Assembly: GCA_017418585.1 (NCBI GenBank)
Contig: JAFONG010000274.1
Location: 1-10,935 of the forward strand
Source of the DNA: Erysipelotrichaceae bacterium
GTDB taxonomy: Bacteria; Bacillota_I; Bacilli_A; Erysipelotrichales; Erysipelotrichaceae
Direction: 5' to 3'
Length of the DNA: 10,935 nucleotides
Shown: positions 6,804-10,935 of the stretch, in pieces
How positions within the stretch are numbered: the stretch's first letter is position 1
Layout: each line of letters begins with the position of its first letter
Made by a program: the position numbers and the translations under genes
The notes under the pieces: generated by a model
Told to the model about the DNA's origin: nothing
The model's database searches: none
The model's input: only the letters and a program-made list of their open reading frames with translations

Positions 6804-7994
6804 ATGTCAAGATTAACAGGTACAGTATCCAGAGGCATCCGCTGCCCGATCATCAAGGAAGGAGATGATCTTGTCTCCATTGTTACAGATTCCGTCATAC
6901 AGGCGGCAGAATCGGAAAGCTTCTCTTTGCATGACAGAGATGTCGTAGCGATCACCGAGTCGATCGTTGCTCGTTCTCAGGGCAACTACTGCACAGTCGA
7001 TGATATTGCTGAAGACGTGAAAAGAAAACTGGGAGGAAACGATATCGGCGTTGTTTTCCCTATTACATCCCGCAACCGTTTCTCGGTTCTGTTAAGCGGT
7101 ATTGCCAGAGGCGCGAAGAAGATCTATCTGATGCTTTCCTATCCTTCCGATGAAGTCGGAAACGCCTTCCTGAGCTATGATGAACTGGATGCGAAAGGAA
7201 TCAATCCTTTCTCTGATGTTCTGGACGAGAAAAGATATCACGAACTCTTCGGCGATCCGGTCCATGAGTTTACCGGCGTCAACTATATCAGTTACTACCG
7301 TGAACTGATTGAAAAAGAAAACTGCGAATGTGAGATCATTTTTGCGAATCAGGCAAAGACGATCCTGAACTATACAAATAATGCTCTGTGCTGCGACATT
7401 CATACCAGGTCAAGATCCAAGAGGATACTGAAAGAACTGGGAGCGAATGTCTACGGTCTGGACGACATCATGTCCGAACCGCTCAACGGCAGCGGATACA
7501 ACGAGAAATACGGTCTTCTTGGTTCAAACAAGGCAACCGATGAAAAGGTAAAACTCTTTCCTAGAGACGCCCAGCCTCTCGTAGATGCGATCAGAGACAG
7601 GCTTCTGAAAGAAACAGGCAAGCACATGGAAGTCATGATTTACGGCGACGGAGCGTTCAAGGATCCTCAGGGCAAGATCTGGGAACTGGCCGACCCTGTC
7701 GTATCGCCGTTTTTTACCGAAGGACTAAGAGGTACGCCGAATGAAGTCAAGATCAAATATCTTGCGGATAACGACTATAAAGATCTTTCGGGTGAACAGC
7801 TGAAAGAAGCAATCAAGGCATCGATCAAAGAAAAGGATTCCAACCTGGTTGGCAAGATGGTATCGGAAGGCACTACACCTAGACAGCTGACTGATCTTAT
7901 CGGATCCCTGTGTGACCTGACTTCAGGTTCCGGAGATAAAGGTACACCTGTCGTACTGGTTCAGGGCTACTTCGACAACTATACAAACGAATAA
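6804..7994 (+). CDS. CofE-like protein (coenzyme F420-0:L-glutamate ligase family), role unknown
   Basis: The 396-residue product resembles the F420 ligase family (CofE/FbiB N-domain), which adds glutamate to F420-0 using GTP. N-terminal features are GIRCPIIKEGDDLVSIV (11-27) and DRDVVAITESIVARSQGNY (44-62), matching the CofE pattern of GDDL followed by a DGD-V-V-KIVS-AEGR-like stretch. A later acidic segment, YGDGAFKDPQGKIWELADP (280-298), and the glycine-rich C-terminus TSGSGDKGTPVVLVQGYFDN also look like family features. It is longer than CofE of about 250 residues, so it belongs to a longer subfamily. No F420 biosynthesis gene is visible nearby and Bacillota of this kind generally do not make F420, so the true substrate is probably another acid-containing acceptor; that is inference. 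It is the only plus-strand gene, monocistronic, with a promoter-like box and a terminator of its own. Confidence 0.78.
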   Translation: MSRLTGTVSRGIRCPIIKEGDDLVSIVTDSVIQAAESESFSLHDRDVVAITESIVARSQGNYCTVDDIAEDVKRKLGGNDIGVVFPITSRNRFSVLLSGIARGAKKIYLMLSYPSDEVGNAFLSYDELDAKGINPFSDVLDEKRYHELFGDPVHEFTGVNYISYYRELIEKENCECEIIFANQAKTILNYTNNALCCDIHTRSRSKRILKELGANVYGLDDIMSEPLNGSGYNEKYGLLGSNKATDEKVKLFPRDAQPLVDAIRDRLLKETGKHMEVMIYGDGAFKDPQGKIWELADPVVSPFFTEGLRGTPNEVKIKYLADNDYKDLSGEQLKEAIKASIKEKDSNLVGKMVSEGTTPRQLTDLIGSLCDLTSGSGDKGTPVVLVQGYFDNYTNE

Positions 7995-7995
7995 G

Positions 7996-8019
7996 AAAAT
8001 GCACCGTACGGTGCATTTT
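7996..8019. terminator. Bidirectional rho-independent terminator, perfect palindrome
   Basis: A 24-base perfect palindrome, with arms AAAATGCACCGT and its exact complement, sits between two convergent genes. On the plus strand it ends in a T run continuing to 8021, terminating the CofE-like gene whose stop is at 7992-7994. On the minus strand the arm also ends in TTTT, terminating the ABC transporter operon, whose last stop codon (8022-8020) touches the hairpin. Confidence 0.88.
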
Positions 8020-8814
8020 TTAGCCTAGTATTGCGGCATCATTGGCAAATTCTTCGCCGCTGGCTTTTTCAAAACGGTTGATCAGTTTTTCAACCGTCAT
8101 TTTCTTTTTTTCCTCCCCTTTAATGTCCAGAATGATCTTTCCTTCATTCAGCATCAGCAGACGACTGCCGTGACGTATCGCATCTCTCATGTTGTGCGTA
8201 ACCATGAAGGTCGTTAGCTTCGATTTCTCTACGATCTTGTCCGTAATATCCAGGACTTTCTGTGCCGTTTTCGGATCCAGCGCTGCAGTATGTTCATCCA
8301 GCAGAAGCAGTTTCGGTTTTTTTAAGGTAGCCATCAGCAGCGTCAAAGCCTGTCTTTGGCCTCCGGAAAGCAGTCCTGCCTTTGCGGAAAGACGGTCCTC
8401 CAGACCAAGATCGAATTCTTTCAGCAGTTCTTTGTATCTTTCTCTTTCTTCCTTGTCGATCCCCCACTTAAGTCCTCTTGCTTCGCCTCTTCTGGCGGCA
8501 ATCGCCAGGTTCTCGTCGATCTGCATGGTCGGAGCCGTTCCCATCATCGGATCCTGGAATACCCGGCCGAAATCTGCCGCTCTTTTATATTCGGGCAGTC
8601 TTGTAATATCCTTTCCATCAACGATAATCTGGCCGCTGTCTACCGTCAATGATCCGGCAATGATGTTCAACATCGTCGACTTTCCGGCACCGTTTCCTCC
8701 AATGACTGTTACGAACTCCCCGTCTTCGATCAGAAGATTCAGATCGCTGAGTGCAACTTTTTCGTTGATTGTTCCCGGAAAGAAAGTCTTATACGCATGT
8801 CTGATTTCCAGCAT
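8020..8814 (-). CDS. ABC transporter ATP-binding protein of a PF04392-associated (trpXYZ-like) importer
   Basis: This 264-residue cytosolic ATPase should energise the import system formed with the permease and lipoprotein encoded just upstream. All ABC motifs are present: Walker A GGNGAGKST (39-47), Q-loop VFQDPMMG with Gln87, signature LLSGGQRQ (148-155), Walker B LLLLDEHTAALDP (169-181) and the switch histidine in VTHN (His207). The DEHTAALDP form is characteristic, in my memory, of ATPases that pair with PF04392 binding proteins (COG1101), as is the N-terminal LEIRHAYKTFFPGTINEKVAL. Its ATG is separated from the permease stop by a single base (TAAGATG), so translation is coupled. It is the last gene of the operon and its stop touches the shared terminator. 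Substrate class is inferred from the operon, not from this protein. Confidence 0.9.
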   Translation of the reverse strand: MLEIRHAYKTFFPGTINEKVALSDLNLLIEDGEFVTVIGGNGAGKSTMLNIIAGSLTVDSGQIIVDGKDITRLPEYKRAADFGRVFQDPMMGTAPTMQIDENLAIAARRGEARGLKWGIDKEERERYKELLKEFDLGLEDRLSAKAGLLSGGQRQALTLLMATLKKPKLLLLDEHTAALDPKTAQKVLDITDKIVEKSKLTTFMVTHNMRDAIRHGSRLLMLNEGKIILDIKGEEKKKMTVEKLINRFEKASGEEFANDAAILG

Positions 8815-8815
8815 C

Positions 8816-9730
8816 TTACTCTTTCTCCTTTCCCGGCATGACAGATTTTCTGAAATACCTGTCTTTAAAATACGGAACCGACAGGAACACGGCTACGATC
8901 AGTGCCGAAAAGAGTTTCAGATCGTTCGTGTTCAGCCCCAGCATCAGAATCATCTGCAGAACGATGTAATACAGGATCGCTCCAATTACTACACTGAACA
9001 GTTTCAGCGCAAAATTGATGAATATCTTTGAGAACAGTACTTCGCCGATAATAATGGCAGCCAGGCCTATGACTATGGCTCCTCTTCCCATCGATACATC
9101 GGCAGCACCCTGAAACTGTGCCAGCAAAGCACCGGCAAAAGCAACCAGACCATTAGAAATCACCAGAGACAGGTTGATATTGGCCTCGGTGTTGATTCCC
9201 TGCGCCCTGGCCATGTTCAGATTTGCGCCGGTTGCACGGATCGAGCTTCCCTTCTCTGTTCCAAAAAACCAGTACAGGAAGGCGATCAGTGAAACGATGA
9301 TGATCGTAAGCAGAATCATCGGATTTCTTAAGGACAGTTCTCTGACGTATCTCTGTGATACCAGCAGATGATACTTGTCGACACTGACCGGCTGATTCGC
9401 CTTGCTGTCCATGATACGCAGATTTACCGAATAAAGCGCAAGCTGTGTTAGGATTCCCGAAAGAATGGCAGGAATTCCGCATCTGGTATGCAGGAGTCCG
9501 GTTACAAGACCTGTCAGCATTCCGACAACCGTTGCCAGAAAGATGGCGATCCAGACATTCATGCCGGATCTGATCAGCATGACGCAAGTCGCTCCGCCGC
9601 TGGCCAATGACCCGTCTACCGTAAGGTCGGAAATGTTGATAACTCTGAATGTAATGTATAGACCGATCGCCATGATACCCCACAGCATTCCCTGCGATAC
9701 GGCTCCCGGTAAGGCATTTAGTAGTGTCAT
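8816..9730 (-). CDS. ABC transporter permease of the same importer (BPD_transp_2 family, trpY-like)
   Basis: This 304-residue integral membrane protein belongs to the branched-chain-amino-acid/ribose-type permease family. Hydrophobic segments are visible at about 9-29, 40-55, 58-80, 84-105, 138-158, 185-206, 217-236, 242-265 and 270-287, giving eight to nine membrane passes. The N-terminal motif VINISDLTVDGSLASGGA (30-47) and the RATGANLNMARAQGIN cytoplasmic loop (165-180), expected to contact the ATPase, are typical of partners of PF04392 binding proteins. I chose the ATG at 9730 because AGAGG (9739-9743) lies eight bases before it. An in-frame ATG 11 codons further upstream (9763) has no such site and falls against a hairpin. 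The C-terminus is charged (KEKE) and cytosolic. It follows the lipoprotein gene by 66 bases and precedes the ATPase by one. Confidence 0.9.
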   Translation of the reverse strand: MTLLNALPGAVSQGMLWGIMAIGLYITFRVINISDLTVDGSLASGGATCVMLIRSGMNVWIAIFLATVVGMLTGLVTGLLHTRCGIPAILSGILTQLALYSVNLRIMDSKANQPVSVDKYHLLVSQRYVRELSLRNPMILLTIIIVSLIAFLYWFFGTEKGSSIRATGANLNMARAQGINTEANINLSLVISNGLVAFAGALLAQFQGAADVSMGRGAIVIGLAAIIIGEVLFSKIFINFALKLFSVVIGAILYYIVLQMILMLGLNTNDLKLFSALIVAVFLSVPYFKDRYFRKSVMPGKEKE

Positions 9731-9756
9731 ATGATAAACCTCTGTTCTAATTGCAT

Positions 9757-9780
9757 AAGGCAAGCTTTCAGGCCTGCCTT
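9757..9780 (-). other. Intercistronic hairpin between lipoprotein and permease genes
   Basis: The minus strand reads AAGGCAGGC, a six-base loop CTGAAA, then GCTTGCCTT, giving a 9-bp stem with one G-U pair. No T run follows, so it is not a standard terminator. It is more likely an RNA-processing or stability element that keeps the lipoprotein message more abundant than the permease message, as is common in import operons; that role is inference. It lies 26 bases before the permease start. Confidence 0.6.
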
Positions 9781-9796
9781 TGCTTGTATATAATCT

Positions 9797-10774
9797 TTAA
9801 TCTAACGGCTGGTATTCTTCCGATACGAAGACATTCAGAGCCTTACAGTTGGCTTCATTGAACTTTTTCGTGAATTCTTTCGAATATGCGATCGGCATAG
9901 TCGAGATATCAGCTTCACCGGTCAGAATCTTTGCAGCCTGAAGACCGGTCGCAAATCCAAGATCATAGTAGCTGATCGACAGCGTAGCTACACCGCAGCC
10001 TCTTGCAACGCCTTCTTCTCCCGCAACTACCGGAACGCCTGCAGGAAGAACGATGTTGGCGATCGCCTCCGTATTGGATGCCGCAGCATTATCCGTAGGA
10101 ATGAAGATGACATCGCTGAAATCACATGCGCTCTGCGTTACTGAAGCAATATCGTTTGTATCCGTAAATGAGAATTCCTTTACGTCAAAACCCAGAGCTT
10201 TCAGTTCCTCGCTTATTACTTCAACCTGATAGACACTGTTGGTTTCTGAGGAACAGAAGACAATGCCGACTTGTTTTGCTTCAGGGAACAGTTCTTTGAT
10301 CATGGCAGCCTGCGAATCCAGCGGAGCCAGATCGCTAGTTCCGGAAACATTGCCGCCAACCGTACCGTTCCAGTTGTCTACTTCCAGAGCCGAAGCATAA
10401 TCGGTAACGCTAGTGCCAAGAATAGGAATATCGGCTGTAGCGGACGCCGCTGCCTGAAGTGCCGGCGTAGCGTTGGCCATGATCAGATCAACGTTCTGCG
10501 ATACGAAACCGTTGACGATCGTCGTACAGTTTGTCTGCTCTCCGGATGCGTTCTGAACATCTACATCGACATGTTCCTTGCCGAGTTCCTGCTCAAGGGC
10601 ATCCTTGAACCCCTGGGTAGCAGCATCAAGCGCTTCGTGCTGGACAAGCTGAACGACACCAACCTTGAATACTTTCTCGCTTCCGTCTCCGTCTGAAAGC
10701 TGTTCATCTTTCTGACAGCCCGACAGCATCAATACACACAATACCGACAACAAGATACATAATGCTTTTTTCAT
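9797..10774 (-). CDS. Solute-binding lipoprotein of ABC importer (PF04392 family, trpX-like)
   Basis: This 325-residue protein should capture the substrate outside the membrane and deliver it to the permease. It opens with a lipoprotein signal peptide: MKKALC, a hydrophobic core, and the lipobox LSGC with the lipidated cysteine at residue 20, followed by a flexible acidic linker. The mature part has the PF04392 (ABC_sub_bind) opening FKVGVVQLVQHEALDAATQGFKDAL and continues through VDLIMANATPALQAAASATADIPILGTSVTDY and a second lobe including ADISTMPIAYSKEF. Such proteins are periplasmic-binding-like, two-lobed, and have been predicted to bind aromatic amino acids, chiefly tryptophan. The ATG at 10774 is chosen because AAAGGAG (10783-10789) lies eight bases upstream. 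An in-frame ATG at 10852 would start within the riboswitch and before the terminator. Expression is likely controlled by the T-box leader directly upstream. Confidence 0.92.
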   Translation of the reverse strand: MKKALCILLSVLCVLMLSGCQKDEQLSDGDGSEKVFKVGVVQLVQHEALDAATQGFKDALEQELGKEHVDVDVQNASGEQTNCTTIVNGFVSQNVDLIMANATPALQAAASATADIPILGTSVTDYASALEVDNWNGTVGGNVSGTSDLAPLDSQAAMIKELFPEAKQVGIVFCSSETNSVYQVEVISEELKALGFDVKEFSFTDTNDIASVTQSACDFSDVIFIPTDNAAASNTEAIANIVLPAGVPVVAGEEGVARGCGVATLSISYYDLGFATGLQAAKILTGEADISTMPIAYSKEFTKKFNEANCKALNVFVSEEYQPLD

Positions 10775-10793
10775 AACTCTCTCTCCTTTAAAC

Positions 10794-10818
10794 AAAAAAA
10801 ACGTCCTATACAAGGACG
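10794..10818 (-). terminator. T-box regulatory terminator
   Basis: The minus strand has CGTCCT, loop TGTAT, AGGACG, then eight T residues. This 6-bp stem with U tract ends the transcript just 20 bases before the lipoprotein start. The 5' arm (CGTCCTT, 10818-10812) is also the 3' side of the T-box antiterminator, so the two structures exclude each other. Confidence 0.9.
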
Positions 10819-10935
10819 ATCCAGTCGTGTTACCACCTTTTTTCACCGACATATTGCTATGTCAGCCTCACTCAGCCACCAGCATGGCCTTAGTCTGTAA
10901 CGGGACTCCCCGTAATGTCCTACTTCATTCAGACA
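10794..10935 (-). promoter_or_regulatory. T-box riboswitch leader (3' part; Stem I outside window)
   Basis: This leader senses an uncharged tRNA and switches off the terminator before the transporter genes. The T-box sequence AAGGTGGTAACACG is at 10839-10826, and its arms AAGG/ACG pair with CGT/CCTT (10818-10812) to make the antiterminator. The bulge is UGGUAAC, so the base that pairs with the tRNA discriminator is U. Further 5', a Stem III hairpin CTGACATA-GCAA-TATGTCGG spans 10865-10846. Stem II is closed by GTCTG/CAGAC (10934-10930 with 10897-10893), with an S-turn-like AGTA (10924-10921) and the F-box CCGTTA (10903-10898) expected of Stem IIA/B. The specifier codon, in Stem I, and the promoter lie beyond the right edge, so the amino acid cannot be read directly. 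Confidence 0.92.

Noticed and set aside
8189..9031. Plus-strand open frame of 280 codons opposite the ATPase and permease genes
   Set aside because: It is antisense to motif-complete ABC genes, spans their junction and shows no recognisable domain.
9731..9763. Upstream in-frame start for the permease (11 extra residues)
   Set aside because: No ribosome binding site is near that ATG, and it abuts a hairpin; AGAGG is correctly placed for the downstream ATG at 9730.
10775..10852. Upstream in-frame start for the lipoprotein (26 extra residues)
   Set aside because: It lies within the T-box and regulatory terminator and would bury the lipoprotein signal peptide; AAAGGAG marks the start at 10774.
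10875..10885. TGG triplets near GCTGGTGG as a tryptophan specifier codon
   Set aside because: They lie downstream of Stem II and the F-box, in the Stem III region, whereas the specifier is in Stem I, which is outside the window.
1..10935. Mobile elements, CRISPR repeats, defence or phage genes
   Set aside because: I saw no transposase or integrase motifs, no direct repeat series and no terminal inverted repeats; the genes are housekeeping, transport or isolated metabolic genes.

Overview
The window looks like a chromosomal stretch of a Bacillota (low-to-moderate GC Gram-positive) bacterium. The basis is the cluster glyQS–dnaG–rpoD–trmK, a single-chain bacterial/eukaryal-type glycyl-tRNA synthetase, strong GGAGG-like ribosome binding sites, a T-box riboswitch and a lipoprotein-type solute-binding protein. 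An Erysipelotrichia-like lineage would fit, but I infer this from general style and not from a marker I can prove. There are no insertion sequences, tRNA/rRNA genes, CRISPR arrays or phage genes. Apart from one gene, everything is on the minus strand.

Right to left (the direction of minus-strand transcription), the first unit is a T-box leader (10935 to about 10794, its 5' part outside the window), followed by an ABC transporter: lipoprotein (9797-10774), membrane permease (8816-9730) and ATPase (8020-8814). The three belong to the family predicted as tryptophan/amino-acid importers (trpXYZ-like). The T-box should let the genes be read only when a specific tRNA is uncharged. The bulge base that reads the tRNA discriminator is U, which favours a tRNA with A73. 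A perfect palindromic hairpin at 7996-8019 ends this unit and also the convergent gene beside it.

The only plus-strand gene (6804-7994) is a stand-alone homologue of coenzyme F420-0:L-glutamate ligase (CofE). Its role in organisms without F420 is unknown. It is divergent from a minus-strand COG2509-type flavoprotein (5334-6707) that carries a four-cysteine cluster. The short AT-rich gap between them (6708-6803) holds a -10-like box for each direction.

Downstream of the flavoprotein lies a compact information-processing operon: glyQS (3928-5304), dnaG primase (2183-3928), rpoD/sigA, the housekeeping sigma factor (826-2199), trmK tRNA m1A22 methyltransferase (184-825), and then the start of a gene that runs off the left edge (161 to 1). 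That fragment resembles the N-terminus of glycogen/alpha-glucan phosphorylases. Gene junctions here are overlapping, abutting or very short, which implies translational coupling of translation (GlyRS), replication priming (DnaG), transcription (SigA) and tRNA modification (TrmK).

Most of the window is ordinary housekeeping DNA. I see no convincing wholly new system. The points most worth a second look are the tRNA identity read by the T-box, the orphan CofE homologue, the cysteine-cluster flavoprotein next to glyQS, and the unusual motif residues in TrmK.
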